Positions 34,694-44,051 of a stretch of 64,000 nucleotides of DNA are shown here, in pieces. Each line of letters opens with the position of its first letter. The stretch's first letter is position 1. Under the pieces are notes generated by a model, which ran no database searches, was not told where the DNA came from, and saw only the letters and a program-made list of their open reading frames with translations. Both the position numbers and the translations under genes were made by a program. The stretch is taken from NCBI GenBank assembly GCA_026415195.1, contig JAOAHO010000002.1:29195-93194 (forward strand). Reading direction: 5' to 3'. Source of the DNA: Bacteroidia bacterium (GTDB lineage Bacteria; Bacteroidota; Bacteroidia; B-17B0; Aurantibacillaceae).

Positions 34694-37414
34694 TTAATCC
34701 AGTATAAATTTCCTTGATACTTTTTCGTTCCTCGTTTGAACAGTTACAATTATAAGTTTTTCAGAAGTTTGGAAAGGCAATTCAAATTTATCATCCGGAG
34801 CATGAACTTTATTGTTTTCGTAAAGCACCTGACCCAGGAGATTGGTAATCCTGATTTGGCTTCCGTTCAGGTAAGTTCCGGAGAAATAAAAACCGTTTTC
34901 GCCTTTAAGGATTTGAACATAAGAGGCAGGGTCTTTTGGCAATATATCTTTAACTCCTGTGGGCAACCAACCGCCACAAACATGGAGTTCAAAGCGACAG
35001 GCCTGCGTGCTGTCGTGAAGGTTGAAAACATAAGGACCATTGTTCAGGTTGTGGATGGTATTGGTGTATTTATCTTTCAGGTTGAGGCAAATTCCGGGCG
35101 GAACATCAACCAATTCCGTGGCTGAAATTGAAAATACTCCGGAAACAGGTGTTTTCACAAGGACAGGTATAGTATATCCGTTAATAGAAACAGGCAAGCT
35201 GTTTATTGAAAAATATTTGTTGCCGCTTAAAGTACTGATGTTAGCCTTTTTGGGATCGGGAGAAGTCGTGCTGGTATTGAATGAATTGGGAAATATCTTT
35301 TTTGCGTCAAAAATATCTTCATTTACTGTAGCATTCGGATGGAAAAACACCACAGATTCATCCCAAGAACCTAGAGGGCTTTTTAATGTTAACCGAATAT
35401 ATGATTTTGTGCTGTTACTGGAAGTTTTTAAAAGTTGATGAGAAGAAGTGTTTCCGTTTGATTTTACGGTTTCAGAGAAAACAAAGGAAGCATTCGTATT
35501 TGCTTCAACATAAAAACCTTGTCCCATTGGAATAACATTTTTAGCCCCATTGGTATGCGAAGAAACATCAGACACACCATTGTAACTGGTCGTTAAGCCC
35601 AAATCCGGGTTGTAGATATAGCTAACATTAGTGATGTTGCTGGAATTGCTTCCCACGGCCATTAATCTTTTGAATTCAATAGGAGAAGGATACGGATTAG
35701 CGATTAAATTAAAACCCGGATTAGCAGAACCAGCAGTTTTAGTAAGGTTAACGGTAACCGAACCTTGAACCGGCGAGCCACTCACGGTCCAGGTCATGTC
35801 GGTAGTGGTGGAAAAACCATTACCTAAGTAAACCCAATAACCCTGACCGGGATTAAGCGGAGAAGAGGCAGTCATGGGGACATATTCATTCCCTCCGCTT
35901 CCTGCCTCATTATAACTATACACCGAAATAAACGGTCCTCCGGCAGAAGTTGTTCCATTGCTGCATCCGTTACAGGTCATGGGAATTTGACCATCCCAGG
36001 CAGACAAATTATTTCCATTTACACCGCTAACGCCCAGGTTTGTCCAACCTGTTGTTCCGCCTTGTGCAAAAGTCCTGACGGTAATATTTCCATTTATCAT
36101 TGTTGAAGATGTACCATCACCCAATTGTGCTATACGGCCTTTTAGTGAACCGGTAGAATGCAACCTTAAATTTCCTCCGGTATTTAGCGTAACATTCTTG
36201 CTATTAATTTTTAAAGAATCCAATATTGTAACGCCACTGTTTAATTGAATGGTTCGTGTATTAGCGTTGGGAATAAACAATATACCGAAAGTATTGGAAG
36301 ATGTACCTGTAATGATTTGATTGGTAGTACCGGCCAGGCCGATTATGCTTTGGGAAGTTCCGTTAAAAACACCGTTATTTGTGTAATTCCCGGTAATATG
36401 AAGAAAATCATTATTCCCTACATTAAGTGTACCTGAAGAAGTGATATTGATATTTTGAACCTTAAATCTTCTGTTAGTCAAAGCGTGATTGAAAGCCGCA
36501 GATGAGGGGGTAGCAATTGAATTGTTACCATATAAGTTCAATGTATGACTAATAGTAGATAAATTTCCTGCCTGAATTACTGTTATATTTGAATTGTATG
36601 TGTTAATATTACCTGAAAATGTAATTGAACTATTTGTGTTAAACATTAAATTTGGAACTCTGCTTCTATTGTTTATAGATGTTCCTATAATTGTTATAGG
36701 ATTAGTGCCATCAAATGTAAAAGTAGCCGTATGTGCTGAAGGATTAGATGTATTAGTATGACCATTAATGTCAAATAATTTGTTAATTTTTAACAATCCT
36801 TGAACAGAAATAGGTCTACTTCCAGAAAAATAAAGTGTCTGAGTTACAGCAGGAGATGTAAAAATGAAATTTCTTTGGGCAGTACTTAGTGTAATTTCAC
36901 TATTCCTGAACTTTAAAGCCTCAAACGATACTGTAGAATTATTGATATAAACCGAACTGTTACCGGCACAAAAAATTTCCAATAAATACCCGTTTTGATC
37001 AATATTTCCGTTAGAAAGAACTTCAATCGTTCCGGAATTTGAAGTTGCATTTACTGCAAAAGAAAATGAAAATGAACCGGAAGGCGGTATAAAATTTCCA
37101 TCAGTGATATAAATATGTTTTAAAACTCCAAAATCATTCCCTATTGAATTGCAATCAAAATTACCTGTATATCCCGAAGTCATACTAAGAGTATTTGCGG
37201 TAAAAGGCATATCGAGGATACAGTCATCATTAGAAACATTACCATCAAATAGAATGTCGTCACCATCTGATGGTAATACATCTCCAACCCAGTTATTGGG
37301 ATTACTGAACAAATTGTCTGCATCATCATTATCCCAGACAAAAACCGATTGAGCATCAATTTTTAACATCACTGACAAGATGATAAAAAAGTATAAGTAA
37401 ATTTTCCTAAGCAT
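34694..37414 (-). CDS. large secreted T9SS type A cargo protein
   Basis: 906 residues. Signal peptide to about 22 (MLKIDAQ), then repeat-like beta-helix or G8/autotransporter-style strands rich in Asn, Ser and Thr (about 25-470: SVFVWDNDDADNLFSNPNNW, TNTFGILFIPN), a middle region, and a C-terminal type A sorting domain (about 835-906: QIRITNLLGQVLYEN...KVSRKFIL) recognised by the type IX machinery. No catalytic motif seen. Transcribed alone, between a terminator and the TonB receptor gene's divergent region. Confidence 0.88.
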   Translation of the reverse strand: MLRKIYLYFFIILSVMLKIDAQSVFVWDNDDADNLFSNPNNWVGDVLPSDGDDILFDGNVSNDDCILDMPFTANTLSMTSGYTGNFDCNSIGNDFGVLKHIYITDGNFIPPSGSFSFSFAVNATSNSGTIEVLSNGNIDQNGYLLEIFCAGNSSVYINNSTVSFEALKFRNSEITLSTAQRNFIFTSPAVTQTLYFSGSRPISVQGLLKINKLFDINGHTNTSNPSAHTATFTFDGTNPITIIGTSINNRSRVPNLMFNTNSSITFSGNINTYNSNITVIQAGNLSTISHTLNLYGNNSIATPSSAAFNHALTNRRFKVQNINITSSGTLNVGNNDFLHITGNYTNNGVFNGTSQSIIGLAGTTNQIITGTSSNTFGILFIPNANTRTIQLNSGVTILDSLKINSKNVTLNTGGNLRLHSTGSLKGRIAQLGDGTSSTMINGNITVRTFAQGGTTGWTNLGVSGVNGNNLSAWDGQIPMTCNGCSNGTTSAGGPFISVYSYNEAGSGGNEYVPMTASSPLNPGQGYWVYLGNGFSTTTDMTWTVSGSPVQGSVTVNLTKTAGSANPGFNLIANPYPSPIEFKRLMAVGSNSSNITNVSYIYNPDLGLTTSYNGVSDVSSHTNGAKNVIPMGQGFYVEANTNASFVFSETVKSNGNTSSHQLLKTSSNSTKSYIRLTLKSPLGSWDESVVFFHPNATVNEDIFDAKKIFPNSFNTSTTSPDPKKANISTLSGNKYFSINSLPVSINGYTIPVLVKTPVSGVFSISATELVDVPPGICLNLKDKYTNTIHNLNNGPYVFNLHDSTQACRFELHVCGGWLPTGVKDILPKDPASYVQILKGENGFYFSGTYLNGSQIRITNLLGQVLYENNKVHAPDDKFELPFQTSEKLIIVTVQTRNEKVSRKFILD

Positions 37415-37505
37415 AATCTTATTTTTTTAATTTGTTACGTAAATTTATCAAAAAAAGTTCGATGGAGGAAGTAATTTAACATTTTCGTACTTTTAGCCCC
37501 CTCCT

Positions 37506-39866
37506 ATGCAATACTTGATAAAAAATTTGCTTGTCATAGTGTCAATGATAATCTTTTTTGCCCAGTCCCAAAACTTTTCCTCCATAAAGGGTTTTGTTTT
37601 CGACAAACAAACCGGAGAAAGTGCCCCTTTTTGTAATGTTTTTTTAAAAGGGACACAAACGGGGGCTCAAACGGATTTGAACGGGTATTTCATTATCCCA
37701 AAAGTAAATCCGGGTACTTACCTGCTTTTAATCACCAGTTTTGAGTATGATACGCTTAAAATGCAAATCACACTAAAACCCGGAGAAGTGTTGAACAAAA
37801 AATTCTACCTTGAAAAAAGCAAAGGCATCCAACTTTCAGAAGTTGAAATTTCGGCCGAACAAAACCGTAAAAATGAAGAAAGCCGGGTGGGTTATCAGCA
37901 AATTGACCCAGTGGTGATCAACAAATTACCCAGCATTGGTGAACCCGACCTGGCCCAATACCTGCAGGTGCTTCCCGGCATTGTGTTTACCGGAGACCAG
38001 GGCGGGCAGCTTTTTATCCGCGGCGGAACCCCTGTTCAAAACAAAGTACTGCTGGACGGCATTCCTATTTTTAACCCATTCCACTCCATAGGGCTTTTTT
38101 CGGTTTTCGACAATGAAATCATGAAGCATGCCGATATTTACTCGGCCGGTTTTAATGCTGAATTTGGCGGAAGAAATTCATCGGTCATGAGCATCATCAC
38201 ACGCGACGGAAACAAAAAACACCACGGGGGCGATGCTTCCCTTTCTACATTCGGCGCTAAATTCAACCTGGAAGGCCCTTTGAAAAAATTAACCGAAGAA
38301 GAGGGCATCAGTTCCTCTTATATGCTTTCATTCAAAAATTCCATCCTTCCATACACCTCGCCTGTGTTGTATCCCTATGCCAACAAAGACAAGTCATTGC
38401 CTTTTTATTATACGGATATCTTGGGAAAACTCGCGCTGAATGCCTCGAACGGAAGCCGGTTCAGTTTGATGGGATTTTCATTCAACGATAAAGTGGATTA
38501 CAAGAACATTGCCCGCTTTCGGTGGTATAACCACGGAGGCGGGTTCAACTTTGTGAGTTCACCTTCCGGAGCAAATCTGTTGGTGAAAGGTAATGTGTCT
38601 TATTCCGTTTACAAAATATTTTTCCAAAATGCCAATTTGGAATCCGACCGCAAAAACAGTGGCATTATAAGTACCACTCTCGGATTTTCCTTTACCAAAT
38701 TCCTGAACATCCATCAACTGGACTACGGCATTGAGTCGCAAATAACCAATACTTCCTACGAGGTCTCGAATCCTTTTCTGGCAGAGGTAAAACAAAGCAG
38801 GTCCACAACGGAAGTAGCAGGATTCATCAGGGGAAAATTCCTGATGTTTGAAAAAAAATTTATTCTGGAGCCCGGTTTCCGTATGCACTATTACACCACA
38901 CTTAGTTTCATCAGTCCCGAACCGCGCTTAAGTTTTAAATGGAACATCCATAAAAACATTCGATTTAAGGGCGCTACAGGTATTTATTCTCAGAGTGTAT
39001 TCAGCGCCAGCAACGACCGCGACATCGTGAATCTCTTCTATGGTTTTATTAACGGCCCCGATTTATACACGCTCTCATCGCAATTTCTTGATAAGAACGG
39101 CACCAAAAAAGATTTACGCACTACGGTGCAACGTGCTTTCCATTTGGTGGGTGGCCTTGAACTGGATTTGTTCTCGGGCCTGGAACTGAACATCGAGGCC
39201 TATAAAAAGAATTTCCATTCCATTATTAACGTAAACCGTGAAAAAGTTTTTGACGACAATTCCATGAACGTGGACCGCCCCGACATTCAGAAAAAAGTAT
39301 TCTACATTGAACAAGGTGAAATCACGGGAGCAGACATAAGTATTAAATATAAAAGCAAAAAACTGGACATATGGGCTGTTTATTCCTACGGTATCAATTT
39401 CCGTTGGTTCGGCAATATCAACACCAATGAGGTGTTAAAGTATCCGCCTGTATTTGACCGCAGGCATAATCTTAACCTTGTTGCATCTTATTCCATCGAT
39501 AAAAGAAAACGCTGGGAAGTGAATTCCCGCTTTAATTACGGTTCGGGCTTCCCCTTCACCCCGACACAGGGATTTATCAATCAATTTAACCCACAGGGAA
39601 ATATAAATTTTAATTTCATAAACGCTAACGGCATGCTGAGTTATATACCCGGTGAACTCAACAGCAAACGCCTTCCCGATTATGCACGATGGGACATCGG
39701 AGTACAATATCAATATCCCTTTTCCGATATCCAATCCCTGCAAATCACATTTGCCATTACCAATGTTTTAAACCGAAACAACATCTTCTATGTCGATCGA
39801 TTCACTTATGAACGCATCGACCAGCTTCCCTTACTTCCACATTTAACCATTCATTATTCATTTTAA
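37506..39866 (+). CDS. TonB-dependent receptor with carboxypeptidase-like N-terminal domain
   Basis: 786 residues: signal peptide (to about 22), CarboxypepD_reg-like domain (about 25-105: GESAPFCNVFLKGTQTGAQTDLNGYF), plug (about 115-230: NKLPSIGEPDLAQYLQVLPG, GQLFIRGGTPVQNKVLLDG, GGRNSSVMSIITRDG) and a barrel ending HLTIHYSF with a terminal Phe. It imports a ligand across the outer membrane with TonB energy. No SusD partner is adjacent, so it is not an obvious SusCD pair. The ligand is unknown; a cobalamin adenosyltransferase gene begins 2 nt after the stop. Confidence 0.92.
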   Translation: MQYLIKNLLVIVSMIIFFAQSQNFSSIKGFVFDKQTGESAPFCNVFLKGTQTGAQTDLNGYFIIPKVNPGTYLLLITSFEYDTLKMQITLKPGEVLNKKFYLEKSKGIQLSEVEISAEQNRKNEESRVGYQQIDPVVINKLPSIGEPDLAQYLQVLPGIVFTGDQGGQLFIRGGTPVQNKVLLDGIPIFNPFHSIGLFSVFDNEIMKHADIYSAGFNAEFGGRNSSVMSIITRDGNKKHHGGDASLSTFGAKFNLEGPLKKLTEEEGISSSYMLSFKNSILPYTSPVLYPYANKDKSLPFYYTDILGKLALNASNGSRFSLMGFSFNDKVDYKNIARFRWYNHGGGFNFVSSPSGANLLVKGNVSYSVYKIFFQNANLESDRKNSGIISTTLGFSFTKFLNIHQLDYGIESQITNTSYEVSNPFLAEVKQSRSTTEVAGFIRGKFLMFEKKFILEPGFRMHYYTTLSFISPEPRLSFKWNIHKNIRFKGATGIYSQSVFSASNDRDIVNLFYGFINGPDLYTLSSQFLDKNGTKKDLRTTVQRAFHLVGGLELDLFSGLELNIEAYKKNFHSIINVNREKVFDDNSMNVDRPDIQKKVFYIEQGEITGADISIKYKSKKLDIWAVYSYGINFRWFGNINTNEVLKYPPVFDRRHNLNLVASYSIDKRKRWEVNSRFNYGSGFPFTPTQGFINQFNPQGNINFNFINANGMLSYIPGELNSKRLPDYARWDIGVQYQYPFSDIQSLQITFAITNVLNRNNIFYVDRFTYERIDQLPLLPHLTIHYSF

Positions 39867-39868
39867 TA

Positions 39869-40423
39869 ATGGGTTCAAAAGTTTATACCAAAACCGGCGA
39901 CAAAGGCCAGACTTCGCTGATAGGCGGCACCAGGGTTTCAAAATCCGATATACGGATTGAGGCGTATGGAACTGTGGATGAACTGAACAGCTTCATCGGT
40001 TTGTTAAGAGATACCATCGGACAACATAACCAATCCCCCACTCTGATTAAAATTCAGAACGAACTTTTTGTACTGGGGGCATTGCTGGCTGAAGACAAAG
40101 AGAAAAACAAAATGAAATTACCCGGATTGCCCGAGGATGCGATTGCATTCCTGGAAAAACAAATAGATGCCATGGACGCGGAATTGCCGCCTATGCGCTT
40201 TTTTGTGCTGCCCGGGGGGCATATGGCGGTGTCGGTCGCCCATGTATGCAGGACGGTGTGCCGAAGGACCGAACGAAAAGTGATTGAACTTTCCTTATCG
40301 ACTCCCGTTGAAGAACATATTATACGTTATTTGAACCGGTTGTCGGATTATTTATTTGTGTTATCGAGAAAATTGGCGCACGATTTTAAGGTTGAAGAAA
40401 TTCCCTGGAAGCCCGATAAATAA
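39869..40423 (+). CDS. cob(I)yrinic acid a,c-diamide adenosyltransferase (PduO type)
   Basis: 184 residues with the PduO N-terminal signature KVYTKTGDKGQTSLIGG, the SDIRIEAYGTVDELNSFIG helix and CRTVCRRTERKVIELS. It adenosylates cob(I)alamin with ATP to give coenzyme B12. Length matches the single-domain form. Starts 2 nt after the TonB receptor stop, so the pair is probably one transcript, but B12 uptake by that receptor is only a guess. Confidence 0.93.
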   Translation: MGSKVYTKTGDKGQTSLIGGTRVSKSDIRIEAYGTVDELNSFIGLLRDTIGQHNQSPTLIKIQNELFVLGALLAEDKEKNKMKLPGLPEDAIAFLEKQIDAMDAELPPMRFFVLPGGHMAVSVAHVCRTVCRRTERKVIELSLSTPVEEHIIRYLNRLSDYLFVLSRKLAHDFKVEEIPWKPDK

Positions 40424-40432
40424 TATTTGTTT

Positions 40433-40852
40433 ATGCAACCTAAAGATATTGTGAATGCCATGATGCAAGGCGACGCGTTCAGCCAATGGCTGGGCATTCA
40501 GATTCTTGAAGTGCGGGATGGTTATTGCAAGTTGATGATGCGAGTCAGAAAAGAAATGCTGAACGGATTTTCCATCGCCCATGGCGGCATCACTTACAGC
40601 CTGGCCGATTCGGCACTGGCCTTTGCTTCGAATTCTTTAGGGCAAAAAGCCGTCAGCATCGAGACATCCGTTCACCATCTGGAAAAAATATCGGAAGGAG
40701 ACGAACTTATTGCCGAAACATTTTTGGAACACGACTCAAAAAAATTCGGACATTATTCCGTCAGGATTTATAAAAGTGAAAACCAAACACTTAAAGAAGC
40801 AGCTTATTTCAAAGGCATTGTGTATAAAACCGGCCAGGTTTGGGAAAAATAA
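40433..40852 (+). CDS. hotdog-fold PaaI-family thioesterase
   Basis: 139 residues from the ATG at 40433. The hotdog helix carries NGFSIAHGGITYSLADSALAF with HGG (50-52) and Asp60, the usual acyl-CoA thioesterase site. The closest type is PaaI, which frees CoA from stalled hydroxyphenylacetyl intermediates; no paa genes are nearby. Third gene of the TonB-adenosyltransferase run, 9 nt after the previous stop. Confidence 0.88.
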   Translation: MQPKDIVNAMMQGDAFSQWLGIQILEVRDGYCKLMMRVRKEMLNGFSIAHGGITYSLADSALAFASNSLGQKAVSIETSVHHLEKISEGDELIAETFLEHDSKKFGHYSVRIYKSENQTLKEAAYFKGIVYKTGQVWEK

Positions 40853-40926
40853 ACCATACATTGCCGGCTACATTAATTAATAATCATTCCTCGGGGAAAT
40901 TCTGAACATATAATTAATAAAATACT

Positions 40927-41409
40927 CTATAAATACTGACCCACTAATTTATTTATTTCTCCTAGATATAAAGCATCCGTCTGATCGAAATGCCCAAGGT
41001 ATTCTGAGTCCACGTCCAATACTCCTCGGAAATTTCCATGAACATCATACAGCGGCACAACGATTTCGGATTTTGATAAGGCCGAACAGGCAATATGACC
41101 GGGAAATTTATTCACATCGGGTACTATGAGCGTACGGTTTTCCTTCCATGCGGTTCCGCAAACTCCTTTTCCAAAGCCAATCTGCATGCAGGCCAATGGC
41201 CCCTGATATGGGCCTACTGTCAATTTTTCGCCACTCTTAATATAATACCCCACCCAAAAAAAATTGAAAGCTTCCTTAAGACATGCACACACATGTGCCA
41301 TAGCGCTGACAACATTGTCCGTATCCCGGAGCATGGCTTCCAATTGCGGCAAAAGGGAACGATATTTTTCTTCTTTATTGCTCCCGGAAATGTGAAGTGC
41401 TTCGGCCAT
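40927..41409 (-). CDS. msrC: free methionine-(R)-sulfoxide reductase (fRMsr, GAF domain)
   Basis: 160 residues, single GAF domain. The catalytic and resolving cysteines are C74 (PLACMQI), C84 (GVCGTAW) and C108 (HIACSA), spaced 10 and 24 apart as in the family. It reduces free Met-R-sulfoxide with thioredoxin. Ends the pepA-unknown-msrC run, starting 2 nt after the secreted unknown's stop. Confidence 0.92.
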   Translation of the reverse strand: MAEALHISGSNKEEKYRSLLPQLEAMLRDTDNVVSAMAHVCACLKEAFNFFWVGYYIKSGEKLTVGPYQGPLACMQIGFGKGVCGTAWKENRTLIVPDVNKFPGHIACSALSKSEIVVPLYDVHGNFRGVLDVDSEYLGHFDQTDALYLGEINKLVGQYL

Positions 41410-41411
41410 AT

Positions 41412-42515
41412 TTATTCTTCAATCCAACCCAACATGGCCACCACGTCTTCCGAGTCCACGCTTTCAAATTTCTTTTTCACATCATTCCACACCATCATGC
41501 CTTGCTGATAGCTGTCTTCACCGGCCACAATTTCTTTTACCAAAGCACAAATTTTATGGTGAGCCGAGAAAAAAGATAACCGGTAATGAAATGTACCGAT
41601 TTCCTTGGGTTCATCTTTCAGTAAAATCCTTTTTCCCTTCGGGCCTGATTTTATTTCGGATGAAAATCCGTAAGCAGGGATTGTAAACGCAAGTTCTTCC
41701 ACTTTTTTGTTTTTCAAATCCACTTTGAATTGTTTATCCTGAAAACACAGTACATAAGTATCATTGTCGTGTTTTTCAAAATAGGCCGAAGGTATACCGG
41801 GCCCCGTGGCTTTTCCAATAAGCTCCGATTTTTTGTTTGTGGCATTTATTTTATATACTGCCAATTCCTTTCCGTCTTTGGAAAACCAAACATATATAAA
41901 TTCATCGTTATTTAGCCAATTTAAGGGCGGGTCTTCAGGGCCGTCTTTTCCCTTCTGGCCGTAACCGGCATCGGAAACCAATTCAATTTTGGGTTTGTTT
42001 GGGGGATATAAATAAATTTTGTAGGGTGATACGGATTTATCAAACTCCACATCTTGCCCAACTATGGCTTTAAAAGCATATTGCTTTACCTCTCCGTATT
42101 GGTTTGTTTTGAAATTATATACCGAGTAGAACTTTCCTTTGAAAATATCGTTTGTGTAAAATATGGCACTGTCGTTGCGGCAAGCCACCAGTCGGGCACT
42201 TCCGTCGAATAATACCTTTTTTTCCTTCAGATCGATAATATTTCCTATTCCGGTAATCAGATATCGGTTACGATATATGGTGGGTTTTCCCAAATCGGTT
42301 CGGATGTAATCCTTTCCGTCTTTTTTACCCTGTACTATCAGCAATTCTTCCCTGCCGGTGAAGGAACCGTTAATAAATTTATAGGCATAGATTTTTTGCC
42401 TGAAAGTATTGCCGCTTTTATTGTCCATGTGCGAAACAATGAGCCATTGTTTTCTGTCCTGGCTTTGGATTACGATATAAAGTAATCCGGAAAATAAAAG
42501 TAGCAGCTTTTTCAT
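41412..42515 (-). CDS. secreted protein with beta-propeller-like strands, unknown function
   Basis: 367 residues with a signal peptide (to about 17, YIVIQSQ). The mature chain repeats a strand-turn-strand pattern (ITGIGNIIDLKEKKVLFDG, IFKGKFYSVYNFKTNQYGEV, DTYVLCFQDKQFKVDLKNKK, split by polar turns) like a propeller or TolB-type fold; I see no catalytic motif. Lies 2 nt from both neighbours, msrC downstream and the aminopeptidase upstream, so all three are one transcript. Confidence 0.72.
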   Translation of the reverse strand: MKKLLLLFSGLLYIVIQSQDRKQWLIVSHMDNKSGNTFRQKIYAYKFINGSFTGREELLIVQGKKDGKDYIRTDLGKPTIYRNRYLITGIGNIIDLKEKKVLFDGSARLVACRNDSAIFYTNDIFKGKFYSVYNFKTNQYGEVKQYAFKAIVGQDVEFDKSVSPYKIYLYPPNKPKIELVSDAGYGQKGKDGPEDPPLNWLNNDEFIYVWFSKDGKELAVYKINATNKKSELIGKATGPGIPSAYFEKHDNDTYVLCFQDKQFKVDLKNKKVEELAFTIPAYGFSSEIKSGPKGKRILLKDEPKEIGTFHYRLSFFSAHHKICALVKEIVAGEDSYQQGMMVWNDVKKKFESVDSEDVVAMLGWIEE

Positions 42516-42517
42516 GT

Positions 42518-43933
42518 TTAATAATTTTCTATAAAATCAACTAAAAATCTTACTCCAAAACCGGTTCCGCCTTTTGGCAAATAATGAAATTTGTTCTGGA
42601 TAAAAGCAGGAGCCGCAATGTCAAAATGATAAAAAGGATAATCGGTAAATTTTTTCAGAAATCTGCCGGCTGTAATGGCGCCGGCCACTGGCCCGCCAAT
42701 GTTTTTGCAATCGGCAATGTCGCTTTTTAAAAGTTCGTCGTAATCGCTCCAAAAGGGGAACTCCGCTATGCGTTCCCCGGTTTTATCAGCCGATTCAAAT
42801 ATTTTTTTCTTTTGTTTATCGCTCACATCCCCCATTCCCACCATGCCATAAATCCCGATGGCATTGGCAGCAGCACCCGTCAGCGTTGAGAATTCCAAAA
42901 CAATTTCAGGTGAATATTTTTTGGCAAAATGCAAAGCATCGGCCAAAATCATCCGGCCTTCCGCATCGGAATTCAGCATTTCCACCGTGCTTCCGTCCAT
43001 CATACGAATAATGTCGCCCGGAGCGAAAGCATTAAATCCGGGACGATTGTCGGTGGAAGGCACCAGGGCAATCACATGTTTGGGAAGCCGCAGGCGGGCT
43101 ACTGCGCAAACAGCAGCAGCCACCACTGCACCGCCGGCCATGTCACACTTCATGCTATCCATACTTCCGGGAGTGGGTTTCAAACTCAGCCCCCCGGTAT
43201 CATATACCAGGCCTTTTCCCACCAATACTATGGGCTTTTTATTTTTGGCATTTTTGGGTTTATATTCCAAAATACTGAACCGGGGTTCATCTACGCTGCC
43301 CTGGTTGACCGCCAATAAGCCCCCCATTTTCAATTTCTCGATTTCCTTCTTTTTCAATACCGTAACTTTAACCGGAGCAATTTTTGCTATTTTTTGAAAT
43401 TCCTTTGCCAGTTTGGGCGCATTCAAATGGTTGGCCGGGTGATTCACCCAGTCGCGGCACAAATAAACGGAATTAACGATGTCGGAAATTCTTTTCAGCC
43501 GGTCGGGACTCAGCGGGGCATAGACAATAGGATTTTCATTTGACTTTTCTTTTTTCGTTAAAAAATAATCGTAGGAATAAAGATTCAGGCCCAAGGCAAT
43601 ACATAATTCTTCAAGATGGCTTTCATTTATTGGTGCATTATATATAACGGAATAGGTACCATTGTTTTTTTCATTCTTTGGAAATTTTGCAGAATATCGG
43701 CGAATGTTTTCAAGCAGTAATTTTTTTTCCTGCTTCAAATCAGGAATAAAAATTCCAAGAGTTTGTTTTCCTGCTGTAACAAAAACTTCTTTATGCGATT
43801 TGATTTTATTTACAGCATCATCATCCAGAAAAAGATGGAAAACATCCGGTATCAAACGAATATCCCATTTTCCGAGAAGGGCAATAAAGTAGTCCGATTT
43901 GGGCTGAACAACAACAGATGGTTTAAAAATCAT
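42518..43933 (-). CDS. pepA: leucyl aminopeptidase (M17 family)
   Basis: 471 residues from the ATG at 43933; an upstream ATG at 43969 adds 12 residues of no clear value. The catalytic domain has VGKGLVYDTGGLSLKP (238-253) with Lys240 and the first Asp ligand, and the signature NSDAEGRMILADAL (321-334) with the second metal site. Two-metal exopeptidase of the PepA hexamer type. First gene of the pepA-unknown-msrC transcript. Confidence 0.92.
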   Translation of the reverse strand: MIFKPSVVVQPKSDYFIALLGKWDIRLIPDVFHLFLDDDAVNKIKSHKEVFVTAGKQTLGIFIPDLKQEKKLLLENIRRYSAKFPKNEKNNGTYSVIYNAPINESHLEELCIALGLNLYSYDYFLTKKEKSNENPIVYAPLSPDRLKRISDIVNSVYLCRDWVNHPANHLNAPKLAKEFQKIAKIAPVKVTVLKKKEIEKLKMGGLLAVNQGSVDEPRFSILEYKPKNAKNKKPIVLVGKGLVYDTGGLSLKPTPGSMDSMKCDMAGGAVVAAAVCAVARLRLPKHVIALVPSTDNRPGFNAFAPGDIIRMMDGSTVEMLNSDAEGRMILADALHFAKKYSPEIVLEFSTLTGAAANAIGIYGMVGMGDVSDKQKKKIFESADKTGERIAEFPFWSDYDELLKSDIADCKNIGGPVAGAITAGRFLKKFTDYPFYHFDIAAPAFIQNKFHYLPKGGTGFGVRFLVDFIENY

Positions 43934-44051
43934 TGTATAAAAATAAGGATAAATCAAATTATATTCCAAAGGCTTATAACTTAAAACCTATATCATATGT
44001 CTTATACGGAAATGACAAATACTGACAATTATAGTTTTAAATCAATTTTTA

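Noticed and set aside
37415..37505. Cobalamin riboswitch before the TonB receptor and adenosyltransferase
   Set aside because: The gap is only 91 bp and shows no B12-box-like or multi-helix pattern.
42858..43397. 179-residue plus-strand frame inside the leucyl aminopeptidase gene
   Set aside because: Antisense shadow of conserved M17 catalytic motifs; no start context.
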